The position numbers and the translations under genes were made by a program. The notes beneath the pieces are model-generated. The model did not search any database. It was not told the DNA's origin and was given only the letters and a program-made list of their open reading frames with translations. Shown here piece by piece: positions 21,048 to 29,787 of a DNA stretch of 32,274 bases. The DNA is taken from NCBI GenBank assembly GCA_019689615.1, contig JADGHD010000003.1:1-32274 (forward strand), in the 5' to 3' direction. Each line of letters begins with the position of its first letter. Position 1 is the first letter of the stretch. Origin of the DNA: Frankia sp. (lineage in GTDB: Bacteria; Actinomycetota; Actinomycetes; Frankiales; Frankiaceae).

Positions 21048-21725
21048 TCAGTCGTGGCTTGTGAAGGCGCCGACGAGCAGCTGGGTGACGCCCGTGGACA
21101 CGCAGGCCGACGCGCCGTTCGGCAGGTCGACGAGGACGGTGCCGGCGCTGCCCGCCGGGGCGACCCGCAGCGCGTCGGCCGGGCGCAGCTCGCTCGCGGC
21201 CACGCAGCCGGGCAGCGTGCCGGGCTGGGTGAGCCGCAGCTCGGCCACCGCCTGCCCGCCAGGCGGGACGGTGACCGGTGGCGCGTCGGGCCCGCCCTTG
21301 CCCGGGTCCTCCTCGGCCGGCGCGCCGAGGCGGGCGCCGGCGGCGTCGACGTACTCGACCGTGGGGTAGCCGGACAGCTGGCAGGCGGTGCCGCCGCGGT
21401 TGACGAGCACGATGTTGGCGTAGGTGTGCCCGACCGCGCCGTCGATGTCCTCCAGGGTCCCGGTGAGGTTCTGGGCCGCGCACACGCCCTGCTCGGGCAC
21501 GGCTGGCGGGGTGGTGGCGCCGGGGCCGGCCAACGTTTCCGGCTCGTCGCCAGTGGTCGCGGCCGGCGCCGGGCCGGTGGCGCCGCCCTCGGGGGCGTCC
21601 ACGACCGCGGTCCGCTCGTTCGAGCCGGAGCCCGTGACGGGATCACCGCACCCGGCCACCAGCGCAGCGAGCGCGGCGAGGAGCACTATGGCTGGGCCAG
21701 TCGCCCAGATCCGACCCGTCCGCAT
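21048..21725 (-). CDS. DUF4232-like lipoprotein
   Basis: Lipobox LVAGCGDP; VNRGGTACQLSGYPTVEYVDAAGARLG and PPGGQAVAELRL typical of DUF4232. Confidence 0.82.
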   Translation of the reverse strand: MRTGRIWATGPAIVLLAALAALVAGCGDPVTGSGSNERTAVVDAPEGGATGPAPAATTGDEPETLAGPGATTPPAVPEQGVCAAQNLTGTLEDIDGAVGHTYANIVLVNRGGTACQLSGYPTVEYVDAAGARLGAPAEEDPGKGGPDAPPVTVPPGGQAVAELRLTQPGTLPGCVAASELRPADALRVAPAGSAGTVLVDLPNGASACVSTGVTQLLVGAFTSHD

Positions 21726-21923
21726 CGCGGGCTCCTTCCCGTCGTGTCACATCTGACGCACCGCAAGCGACCGACGACGGAGAGGACCGTATCCGGGCCA
21801 AGGCGGTCAGGGAAGTTCCACGCGCCGCTGCGACGTGTCGCCGTCAGTGACGATTGGGCAAGTCGGGCGTGCCGTGCCCGAACCGCGCCCCGTGGGCGGC
21901 AGGGGACACCGCGGCGAGCGCGG

Positions 21924-23027
21924 CTACCTGGTCCGCGCGAGCTCGGCCGCGGCGGCGGTGAGCCAGCGCCGCGGGTCGGTGATCGCCGCCGGCACGCCAC
22001 CGGCCAGGTCGGCCAGGGCCAGCGCGGCGGGGACCGCGGGCGGTGGCGGCGCGGCGAGCTGGCCGGCGACCAGCAGCACGGGCACGCCAGGCTGGCCGGC
22101 CAGGCGCACGACGTTGCCCACGACCTTGCCGGACAGCGAGGTCGGGTCGAACCGGCCTTCGCCCGTGATCACGACGTCGGCCTCGGCCAGTGCGGCGGGC
22201 AGGCCGGCCAGGGCCGCGACCGTCTCGGCGCCGGGGACGAGCCGGGCGCCCCACCCGGCGGCCAGGCCGTAGCCGGTCCCGCCGGCCGCGCCGGCGCCCG
22301 GGGCTGCCGGGTCGCCGCCGAGCAGCGCCGCCAGCCGGGCGAGGCCTTCCTCCAGCAGGCTGATGTCGGCCGGGGATGCGCCCTTCTGCGGCCCGAAGAC
22401 GGCGGCGGCCCCGCGCGGGCCGAGCAGCGGCGCGTCGACGTCGACCAGGCAGAGCACCCCGTCGGGCGGTGCTGGGCGCAGCGCGGCGCGGTCGATGGCG
22501 GCCAGCCGGCGCAGCGCGCCGCCGCCGGGGGGCAGCTCGGCGCCGGTCTCGTCGAGGAACCGGGCGCCGAGCGCGCGCAGCGCCCCGGTGCCGCCGTCGG
22601 TCGAGGCCGAACCGCCGAGCGCGACCACCACCCGCCGGGTGCCCGGGTCGGCGACGGCGGCGGCGAGCAGGTCGCCGAGGCCGACCGTGTGCGCGCCCAG
22701 CGGGTCGCGCCGGTCCCCGAGCAGCGGCAGGCCGCTGCCCCTGGCCAGCTCGACCACGGCGGTGCCGTCGGGCAGCTCCAGCCAGTCGGCGTCGACCACC
22801 CGCCCGTCCGGGCCCGTCGCCCGCACGCGGCGGCGGGTGGCGGCCGGCTGGGCCGTGGCGAAGACGTCGAGCGTGCCCTCCCCGCCGTCCGCGAGCGGCA
22901 GCAGCCGCACCTCGTCGCCCGGGCGCACGGCGTGCCAGCCGGCGGCCAGCGCCGCCGCCACCTCGTCGGCGGGCAGCGACCCCTTGAAGGAGTCCGGCGC
23001 GATCACCACGGTCAGCTGGTCGGCCAC
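21924..23027 (-). CDS. Glycerate kinase
   Basis: VIAPDSFKGSLPADEVAAALAAGW, PLADGGEGTLDVF, VVALGGSASTDGGTGALRALGARF, VVITGEGRFDPTSLSGKVVGNV. Confidence 0.96.
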   Translation of the reverse strand: MADQLTVVIAPDSFKGSLPADEVAAALAAGWHAVRPGDEVRLLPLADGGEGTLDVFATAQPAATRRRVRATGPDGRVVDADWLELPDGTAVVELARGSGLPLLGDRRDPLGAHTVGLGDLLAAAVADPGTRRVVVALGGSASTDGGTGALRALGARFLDETGAELPPGGGALRRLAAIDRAALRPAPPDGVLCLVDVDAPLLGPRGAAAVFGPQKGASPADISLLEEGLARLAALLGGDPAAPGAGAAGGTGYGLAAGWGARLVPGAETVAALAGLPAALAEADVVITGEGRFDPTSLSGKVVGNVVRLAGQPGVPVLLVAGQLAAPPPPAVPAALALADLAGGVPAAITDPRRWLTAAAAELARTR

Positions 23028-23099
23028 CGGCTCATCATGGCCGCGCGGCCGCGGCCCGCCGCAACCGGCCGCCCGCCCGGTCCTGGCCGGGGTGCCGGG

Positions 23100-24095
23100 C
23101 TAGCTGGCCGGGCTGGCCAGCCAGGCGTCGATGCCGGCGAGGGCCCGCTCGCGGACGTCGGCCGGGGCGGCCCCGCCGATGATCGAGCTACGGGCGCACT
23201 CGGCGAGCTGCTCGTCGGTCAGGCCGAGCTCGGCGCGGCACAGCTCGTACTCCTGGAGGCAGTTCGGCCCGAAGACGAGCGGGTCGTCGGCGTTGATCGA
23301 GCAGCGCACGCCGGCGGCGAGCAGCGCCGGCAGCGGGTGCTCGGCCAGCGAGGGGACCACCGACAGCTGCAGGTTCGAGGTCGGGCACACGTCCAGCACG
23401 GTGCCGCGCTCGGCGAGCACCTCGACCAGCGCCGGGTCCTCGATGGAGCGGACGCCGTGCTGCAGCCGGTCCGCGCCGAGCACGTCGATCGCGCCGCGCA
23501 CCGAGGCCGGGCCGTCGAGCTCGCCGGCGTGCGGCGTCGAGAGCAGGCCGTTGTCCTTCGCGTAGCGGAACGCGTCGACGAACGGCTCGGGCGGGTAGCC
23601 GTTCTCGTCGTTGTGCAGGCCCAGGCCGACCACGCCGGCGTCGCGGAACCGGACCGCGGTCTTGGCCACATCGACGGCCTGCTCCGGGGTGTCGAGCACC
23701 CGGTCGACGGCGGCCATCCAGCGCACGGTGACGCCGTGGCGGGCGCCGGCCTCCTCGCCGCGGGCGATCACGGTCTCCCATGCGGCCTCGGCCGAGCCGA
23801 AGATCTCCAGGTACGGGTAGGGCCAGAAGCTCGGCTCCAGGTAGACGACGCCGTCGTTCGCCGCGTCCTCGACGACCTCGTCGACCAGCCGCTCGAAGTC
23901 GGCGCGTTCACGGAACAGCGGCAGGATGCCCCCGATCACCTCGCCGAAGCCGCCGAACTCCGTGAACCCCGTCGTGCGCGGGGTCGGGACGCCGCTGCGG
24001 GCCGCGAGGCCGGCCAGCATCGAGGGGCGCATGCCCAGCTCGAGGTGCAGGTGCAGATGCCCCTTGGGCAGGTCATGAAGGCTTCTCATGCTCAC
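23100..24095 (-). CDS. Adenosine deaminase family protein
   Basis: PKGHLHLHLELGMRP, STPHAGELDGPASVRGAI, RLQHGVRSIEDPAL, CPTSNLQLSVVPSLAEHPLPALLAAGVRCSINADDPLVFG. Confidence 0.92.
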   Translation of the reverse strand: MSMRSLHDLPKGHLHLHLELGMRPSMLAGLAARSGVPTPRTTGFTEFGGFGEVIGGILPLFRERADFERLVDEVVEDAANDGVVYLEPSFWPYPYLEIFGSAEAAWETVIARGEEAGARHGVTVRWMAAVDRVLDTPEQAVDVAKTAVRFRDAGVVGLGLHNDENGYPPEPFVDAFRYAKDNGLLSTPHAGELDGPASVRGAIDVLGADRLQHGVRSIEDPALVEVLAERGTVLDVCPTSNLQLSVVPSLAEHPLPALLAAGVRCSINADDPLVFGPNCLQEYELCRAELGLTDEQLAECARSSIIGGAAPADVRERALAGIDAWLASPAS

Positions 24096-24294
24096 TCCTC
24101 AGCCGCCGCGTCAGCCGCCGCGCCGCCCGCTGGCGGCATCCTGCGTTGACGGTACGAAGCGCGCGCGGCCGGCCGAAAGATCGCGACGGGGGATTTACCG
24201 GGCGGTTACGTAGTCGCAGCGTAGGTCGCGCCGCCGCGCACTCCGTGCGCGTTCGGTCGTCGGGTGGCGGACAGGTCTCGACAGCCGCGGCAAA

Positions 24295-24320
24295 AAAGTG
24301 CTATCACTTTGATAGATCAA
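24295..24320. promoter_or_regulatory. Nested AT-rich palindromes upstream of the SPFH operon
   Basis: AAAGTG-CTAT-CACTTT (24295-24310), CTATCA-CTT-TGATAG (24301-24315) and TTGAT-AG-ATCAA (24309-24320), about 70-100 bp before the ATG. Confidence 0.6.
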
Positions 24321-24392
24321 GGATGGCTACCGGGCACCGCCCGCTGGGCACGGTCTGGCGGGCGCGGTGGCCAGTACGTCGAGGAGGCCGAG

Positions 24393-25334
24393 ATGACGAG
24401 CGGCGCTGACCCGTCGACCGGGCAGGTGGAGATGCCCGAGCCGCGGGTGACCGAGCGGACGATGACCGGGGCGTCCGGGCTGTGGCGGTTCCTGTGGTTC
24501 CTGCTCGTGGTGCTGGTCGGCACCGTCATGATCGTGCTGGGCGGGGTACTGATCGACAACGACAGGCCAGCCGCCGGCGGGCCGGTGCTGGGCGTGGGCC
24601 TGATCGTCGCGCTCGCCGGCGTGGTGTGCCTGTGTGGGCTGACCGCGGTCGCACCCGGTGAGGCGCGGGTGGTGACGCTGTTCGGCCGCTATGTCGGCAC
24701 GATCCGCAAGCCCGGCCTGTGCTGGGTGAACCCGTTCACCCAGCGGCGCAAGGTCTCGACCAGGATCCGCAACCACGAGACCGGGGTCGCGAAGGTCAAC
24801 GACGCCGACGGCAACCCGATCGAGATCGCCGGGGTCGTGGTCTGGCAGGTCGCGGACACCGCCCAGGCGGTCTTCGAGGTGGACGACTTCCGGGAGTTCG
24901 TCGCCATCCAGACCGAGACCGCGGTGCGGCACATCGCCACCCGCTACCCCTACGACGCGCACGACTCCGGCGCCATGTCGCTGCGGGAGAACGCGGACGA
25001 GATCACCAGCCAGCTCTCCAGCGAGATCGCGAACCGGGTGGCGTCCGCCGGTGTCGAGGTGATCGAGTCCCGGCTCACCCGGCTCGCCTACGCGCCCGAG
25101 ATCGCCCAGGCGATGCTGCGCCGCCAGCAGGCGAACGCCGTGGTCGCGGCGCGCACCCGGATCGTCGAGGGCGCGGTCGGCATGGTCGAGTCGGCGCTGG
25201 CGCGGCTGGAGCACGAGGACGTCGTCGAGCTCGACGAAGAGCGCAAGGCGACCATGGTCAGCAACCTGCTCGTCGTGCTGTGCAGCGAGCAGGCCACCCA
25301 GCCGGTGGTGAACGCCGGGTCGCTCTACAACTGA
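24393..25334 (+). CDS. SPFH-domain / slipin-like membrane protein
   Basis: Two hydrophobic segments, then [68 protein letters not shown] (SPFH core). Confidence 0.93.
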   Translation: MTSGADPSTGQVEMPEPRVTERTMTGASGLWRFLWFLLVVLVGTVMIVLGGVLIDNDRPAAGGPVLGVGLIVALAGVVCLCGLTAVAPGEARVVTLFGRYVGTIRKPGLCWVNPFTQRRKVSTRIRNHETGVAKVNDADGNPIEIAGVVVWQVADTAQAVFEVDDFREFVAIQTETAVRHIATRYPYDAHDSGAMSLRENADEITSQLSSEIANRVASAGVEVIESRLTRLAYAPEIAQAMLRRQQANAVVAARTRIVEGAVGMVESALARLEHEDVVELDEERKATMVSNLLVVLCSEQATQPVVNAGSLYN

Positions 25335-25343
25335 TCCAGGGCC

Positions 25344-25724
25344 GTGACGGAGCGGAAGAAGATCCTGCTGCGACTCGACCCGGTCGTGCACGACGCGATC
25401 GCTCGCTGGGCCGGGGACGAGCTGCGCAGCACCAACGCGCAGATCGAGTTCCTGCTGCGCAGCGCGCTGGCCGCGGCGGGCCGCCTGCCGACCGGCGTGG
25501 GCCGACTCCCGATGCGGGGTCGGCCCCCCAGGTCGAGACCCGAGACCGAGACCGGCGCCAGCCCGCCCACCGCTGGCGGCGGCGCGGACGCGGCCGAGGA
25601 CTCCGGGGGCAGCGCCGACGCCGGCACCGAGAACTCCACCGCCACCGCCGCCGAGGGCGACGGCACCGGGGACAGCGGCGGGGGCGGCACCGCCGGCCCG
25701 GCCAGGCCGACGGACCCCGACTGA
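25344..25724 (+). CDS. Ribbon-helix-helix (Arc-like) DNA-binding protein with disordered C-terminus
   Basis: GTG start; TERKKILLRLDPVVHDAIARWAGDELRSTNAQIEFLLRSAL; acidic/Gly/Pro-rich tail; 9-bp gap from the SPFH gene. Confidence 0.83.
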   Translation: MTERKKILLRLDPVVHDAIARWAGDELRSTNAQIEFLLRSALAAAGRLPTGVGRLPMRGRPPRSRPETETGASPPTAGGGADAAEDSGGSADAGTENSTATAAEGDGTGDSGGGGTAGPARPTDPD

Positions 25725-25757
25725 CGACGAGCATCCCGACGAGTCCAGGAGCACGCC

Positions 25758-26429
25758 GTGGAACTGCCCACCTCCCTCGCGGCCCAGCTGTACCTGCTCA
25801 CGTACGACCCGGAGAAGGAGCGGATGGCCAGGGCGACGTTCCTCGGCCCAGGGCTGCGCGCCGCCGCGCTGTTCGAGCTCCTGCGCGACGGCCGGGTCGC
25901 CGACGAGGGCGGCAAGGTGGCCGTGCGGCCCGAGGTGCGCCGGCGGGCCGGCGCCCCGGCCGCCGTGGGCGCGGGCGACCCGCTGCTCACCCGGGTGGCC
26001 GAGCAGCTCGAGGGCTCGGCCCGGCCGCGCTCGTGGGCGCACTGGATCGGCCGGGACAACCGCGGGAGCACCCTGGCCGTGCGCGACCAGCTGGTCGCTG
26101 GCGGCTGGCTGCGGCTGGAGCAGGACGTGGTGCTCGGGATCTTCCCGCACACCACGGCGCGCGCCCGCGACCACCGGCTGGTGCGTGGCCTGCTCACCGA
26201 GGTGCGCCGGGCGCTGCGCGGCGACACCCCCGTCGGCCAGCTACCGGACCAGACCAGGGCGCTCGCCGCGCTCGCCGTGGCGGCGGAGCTCGGTCCGGTG
26301 GCGAACGGCCGGGAGCGGCGGGCCTACCGGGAACGCGCCCGTGCGCTCGCCGAGGTCCTCGGGCCCGTCGACCCGGCGCTGCGGCGCGTGATCCGGATCC
26401 ACAAGGCGGCCTCCAGCAGCTCCGGCTGA
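25758..26429 (+). CDS. GPP34 / GOLPH3-VPS74-like protein
   Basis: SLAAQLYLLTYDPEKER..., AALFELLRDGRVADEGGKVAV, LRDQLVAGGWLRLEQDVVLGIFPHTTARARD, TRALAALAVAAELGPV, characteristic of the family. Confidence 0.85.
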   Translation: MELPTSLAAQLYLLTYDPEKERMARATFLGPGLRAAALFELLRDGRVADEGGKVAVRPEVRRRAGAPAAVGAGDPLLTRVAEQLEGSARPRSWAHWIGRDNRGSTLAVRDQLVAGGWLRLEQDVVLGIFPHTTARARDHRLVRGLLTEVRRALRGDTPVGQLPDQTRALAALAVAAELGPVANGRERRAYRERARALAEVLGPVDPALRRVIRIHKAASSSSG

Positions 26430-26513
26430 CGGACCGGTGGCCAGACCGGCGCCGCGTTTGCCGTCCGGTTGGGCAGCGGGGGTCGGGCCCGGCGTGCGTC
26501 ATGTGGGGATCGG

Positions 26514-26576
26514 CGTCCGCCTGTTGCCGGGTGACGTCCGCCTGTTGCCGGGTGACGTCCGCCTGTTGCCGGGTGA
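26514..26576 (+). repeat. Three perfect tandem 21-bp direct repeats
   Basis: CGTCCGCCTGTTGCCGGGTGA repeated identically at 26514-26534, 26535-26555 and 26556-26576. Confidence 0.98.
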
Positions 26577-26586
26577 ATGGAACGCT

Positions 26587-27246
26587 GTGCTCGTGCGTGT
26601 CGTGCTCGCGGAAGATCTTGCCCTGCTGCGTGACGGGCTGGTGCGGCTGCTCACCGCGTACGAGTTCGAGGTGGTGGCGGCCGTCGACAACGCGCCCTCG
26701 CTGGTCCGGGCGCTGACCTCGGACCCGCCGGACGTGGCGGTCGTGGACGTGCGGCTGCCGCCGACGTTCACCGACGAGGGCCTGCGGGCCGCGATCGAGG
26801 CCCGCACCGCCATCCCCGGGCTGCCGGTCCTCGTCCTGTCCCAGGACGTGCAGCCGCTGTACGCCCGTGAGCTGCTGGCGAGCCCGGGCGGTGGGGTCGG
26901 TTACCTGCTCAAGGATCGGGTCGCCGACGTCGGGCAGTTCGTCGACGCGGTGCGCCGGGTCGCGGCCGGTGGCTCGGCGATGGACCCGGAGGTGGTCGCC
27001 GAGCTGCTGACCCGCCGGGCCAACGACGAGCCGCTGGCCGCGCTGACCCCGCGGGAGCGTGAGGTGCTCGGCCTGATGGCCGAGGGCCGGTCGAACGCCG
27101 CCATCGCCAACCGGCTGTTCATCACCGAGAAGGCGGTCGGCAAGCACACCAACAACATCTTCAGCAAGCTCGGTCTGGAGCAGTCCGGCGACGACAACCG
27201 CCGCGTGCTCGCCGTCCTCGCCTACCTCAACGCCACCCCTGGCTGA
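26587..27246 (+). CDS. LuxR/NarL-family response regulator
   Basis: Receiver VRVVLAEDLALLRDGLVRLL, VAVVDVRLPPTFTDEGLRAA; HTH LTPREREVLGLMAEGRSNAAIANRLFITEKAVGKHTNNIFSKLGL. An in-frame start farther upstream (e.g. GTG 26494) is possible. Confidence 0.92.
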   Translation: MLVRVVLAEDLALLRDGLVRLLTAYEFEVVAAVDNAPSLVRALTSDPPDVAVVDVRLPPTFTDEGLRAAIEARTAIPGLPVLVLSQDVQPLYARELLASPGGGVGYLLKDRVADVGQFVDAVRRVAAGGSAMDPEVVAELLTRRANDEPLAALTPREREVLGLMAEGRSNAAIANRLFITEKAVGKHTNNIFSKLGLEQSGDDNRRVLAVLAYLNATPG

Positions 27247-27278
27247 CCGGCACGCGCGGGCGGCGAGCCGGCAGCCGG

Positions 27279-28082
27279 TCAGACCCAGCGGTTCATGCCG
27301 GTGAGGATGTGGCCGATCTTCAGCCAGGTCTCCCGGCCGACCACGCCGTCCACCGTGATGGGCGGGTACCAGGGGGAGTTCAGCCGCTGCAGCGACCCGA
27401 CCCGGGCCCGGGTGGCCTCGCCGAAGACGCCGTCGGGGACGAGGCGCCACGGGTCGCCGGTCGGCGCCTCGTGCCCAAAAATGATGTTCAGCGCGTTCTG
27501 CAGCTCGACCACTTCCGGGCGGCGGTCGCCAAACCGCAGCACCGGCATGTGCTGGTAACGCAGCTGGGCCTGCGCGCTGCCGCCCTCGCCGCGCAGCGCG
27601 AGCGCCGTCGTCAGAACGTCGCGGCGCCGGTTCGCCCGGATGTCGCCGGGGCAGGAATGCCCGCCCCAGGCCGCGCCGCCCATCCGGTGGGTGCCGATGC
27701 CGAAGCCCTGGACGCTGTCGGTGATCTCCCCCCGCCAGCCGAACTCGCCCATACCCCAGGCGAAGATCTCGCCGAGGCGCTGGACCTGGATCGGCGTGTA
27801 GTCCTCGTGCGCGTATCCCTCGGTTTCCACGGAAATCCAGTAGGGATTGCCGTCCGCCTGCGCCCAGGCGCGCCGGTCCAGCTCGACGTACTGCTCGACC
27901 AGCCCGCTCCTGCTGACCCACAGGTGGCTGCTGACCTGCGACGACGAGTTGTTGAACCACCCGTACAGGCTGCCGTTGCCCTGCTGGACATGAGGGATCA
28001 GGCCGCGGGTTGGCTGGATCATCGACCCGCGCCAGTTGCGGACGGGGCGCCAGACGGCGCCCGGGTACCTCGTCGCGGCCAT
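27279..28082 (-). CDS. N-acetylmuramoyl-L-alanine amidase/PGRP-like protein with C-terminal peptidoglycan-binding domain
   Basis: GLIPHVQQGNGSLYGWFNNSSSQVSSHLWVSRSG, GGAAWGGHSCPGDIRANRR, RPEVVELQNALNIIFG...VPDGVFGEATRARV. Confidence 0.85.
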   Translation of the reverse strand: MAATRYPGAVWRPVRNWRGSMIQPTRGLIPHVQQGNGSLYGWFNNSSSQVSSHLWVSRSGLVEQYVELDRRAWAQADGNPYWISVETEGYAHEDYTPIQVQRLGEIFAWGMGEFGWRGEITDSVQGFGIGTHRMGGAAWGGHSCPGDIRANRRRDVLTTALALRGEGGSAQAQLRYQHMPVLRFGDRRPEVVELQNALNIIFGHEAPTGDPWRLVPDGVFGEATRARVGSLQRLNSPWYPPITVDGVVGRETWLKIGHILTGMNRWV

Positions 28083-28383
28083 CTCATCGCTCCCGCTGAT
28101 ATCGCTGGCCGACCGACGTTCCGTTGTGGCCCATGCCGTCCCCTCCGTGCCGCGGGTCCCGTGGCGATCTCGGTGCCAACCCGGCACCGAGCGGCAGGCC
28201 AGGTCCCGCCCCGGTAACGCGCTTTCGGTCGACATTCTGGGCATTGTCCGGAACAGCCCTTCCGCCGCCCCCGTCCAGTGCCGTCTGGCCGGTCGAGAAC
28301 GGGTCGTCCGGCCCGCTTTCCGCCGGCTACGGGCGTGATAGTGACAACCGCGTCCTGGCTGGCCGGGTCTTTACACTCCGTCC

Positions 28384-29496
28384 GTGACTGTCACTCCTTG
28401 TACGCATGACCCGCATCCGCCGGTCGACAACCACTCCGCCGCCCCGGCCGCCGGCCCGGCCCGGACACCTCAGGTGCTGCCTGGCCCTCCGCCGCCGGCG
28501 GTGCGCGCGCTGCGGACCGCGGTCTTCGTCGACGAGCAGGGCGTCCCGGCCGAACTGGAGCACGACGCGGCGGACGAGCTCGCCGACCACGCGGTGCTCT
28601 GGGACGACGCCGGGCAGGTGCTGGCGACCGGCCGGCTGCTCGACCCGGCCGCCGTCGCCAGCCTGGTCACCGGCCCAGCGGGCTGGGCCGCCGCGGCCGA
28701 CGACGAACCGGTCGGGGTGATCGGTCGGGTCGCGGTGCGGGGAGACGCCCGGGGCCGCGGGCTCGGGCGGGCGGTCACCGAGGCGCTCGAGCGCCGGGCC
28801 GCCCAGCGCGGGCTGACCACGATCAGCCTGCACGCCCAGGTCACGGCGGCCGGGATGTACGCCCGGCTCGGCTACCGGGAGTTCGGACCGCGCGACCGGA
28901 CGGTGGGGATCGAGCACGTCTGGATGCGCCGGGCGCTGCTGCCCGGGCTGCGCCGGGTGCGCGACGACGACGGCCCCGAGCTGGAGCGGCTGATCGGCGG
29001 GATCTGGGCCGAGTACCCCGGATGCGTGCTGGACGTCGACGCCGAGGAGCCGTGGATGCGCGCTCCGGCCAGCGCCTACGACGGCGACGCCGGCGGCCGC
29101 GGGTACCGGGGCGCGATGTGGGTCGTCGACGCCGCCGGGGCTGGCGTCGGTGCCGACGGGGGTGCCGACGGGGGTGCCGGCCCGGCCGGGCGGCTGGTGG
29201 CCTGCGTGGCGGTGCGCGAGACGGCGGAGCCACGGCGGGTGGAGCTCAAGTCGCTGTACGTGGCCGCCGCCGCGCGGCGCCGCGGGCTCGGTGCGGCACT
29301 GGTGTGGCGGGTCGAGCGGGAGGCCAGGCGGCGCGGGGCACGGTTCGTCGACCTCTGGACCGACACACGGTTCACGGATGCCCATCGCCTGTACGAACGG
29401 CTCGGATACGCAGCGACAGGGCAGACCCGCGATCTGCATGACCTGTCCAACACGACGGAGTACTACTACTCCAAGGAGTTGCCGAACCTCCGGTAG
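28384..29496 (+). CDS. Tandem GNAT-domain N-acetyltransferase
   Basis: First domain ALRTAVFVDEQGVPAELEHD, VIGRVAVRGDARGRGLGRAV; second domain VELKSLYVAAAARRRGLGAALVWRVEREARRRGARFVDLWTDTRFTDAHRLYERLGY. Confidence 0.88.
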   Translation: MTVTPCTHDPHPPVDNHSAAPAAGPARTPQVLPGPPPPAVRALRTAVFVDEQGVPAELEHDAADELADHAVLWDDAGQVLATGRLLDPAAVASLVTGPAGWAAAADDEPVGVIGRVAVRGDARGRGLGRAVTEALERRAAQRGLTTISLHAQVTAAGMYARLGYREFGPRDRTVGIEHVWMRRALLPGLRRVRDDDGPELERLIGGIWAEYPGCVLDVDAEEPWMRAPASAYDGDAGGRGYRGAMWVVDAAGAGVGADGGADGGAGPAGRLVACVAVRETAEPRRVELKSLYVAAAARRRGLGAALVWRVEREARRRGARFVDLWTDTRFTDAHRLYERLGYAATGQTRDLHDLSNTTEYYYSKELPNLR

Positions 29497-29614
29497 CACC
29501 GCGTACCGTGTCGTTGCCCTCTCGTTGTGCTGTCGGTGACGGTCGGGTCGGGTTCCGGTCGGAGGTCTCGCATTTCCGTGTGACCTGGGCTATACACCAA
29601 AGGACCCGCAACGT

Positions 29615-29628
29615 TTACTGATCAGTAA
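29615..29628. promoter_or_regulatory. Perfect 14-bp palindrome, candidate repressor operator
   Basis: TTACTGATCAGTAA equals its own reverse complement; AT-rich in a GC-rich window; ends 53 bp before the transporter GTG. Confidence 0.65.
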
Positions 29629-29673
29629 CTTCGGGGTTGCCGTCCCACGGCCGCCCCAGCCGAGCCGCCAGGA

Positions 29674-29787
29674 GCCCGCCTGTGTCGACGACACCGCCAG
29701 GTCCATCCGGCCAGCCAGCCGACCTGCCCGGGGCAACGCCGGGCGCGGCCTCGAACGCGGGAGCCGGGCAGCCCGACACAGGCGGGC
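29674..29787 (+). repeat. Long-range 14-bp inverted repeat spanning the transporter start codon
   Basis: GCCCGCCTGTGTCG (29674-29687) and CGACACAGGCGGGC (29774-29787), 86-nt spacer; GTG start at 29682-29684 lies in the left arm. Confidence 0.8.

Noticed and set aside
21036-24149. 1037-aa plus-strand ORF
   Set aside because: Antisense of DUF4232, glycerate kinase and adenosine deaminase genes; no domain signal.
26514-26576. Possible CRISPR array or tRNA-like repeat
   Set aside because: Perfect head-to-tail 21-bp units without spacers; no cloverleaf potential seen.
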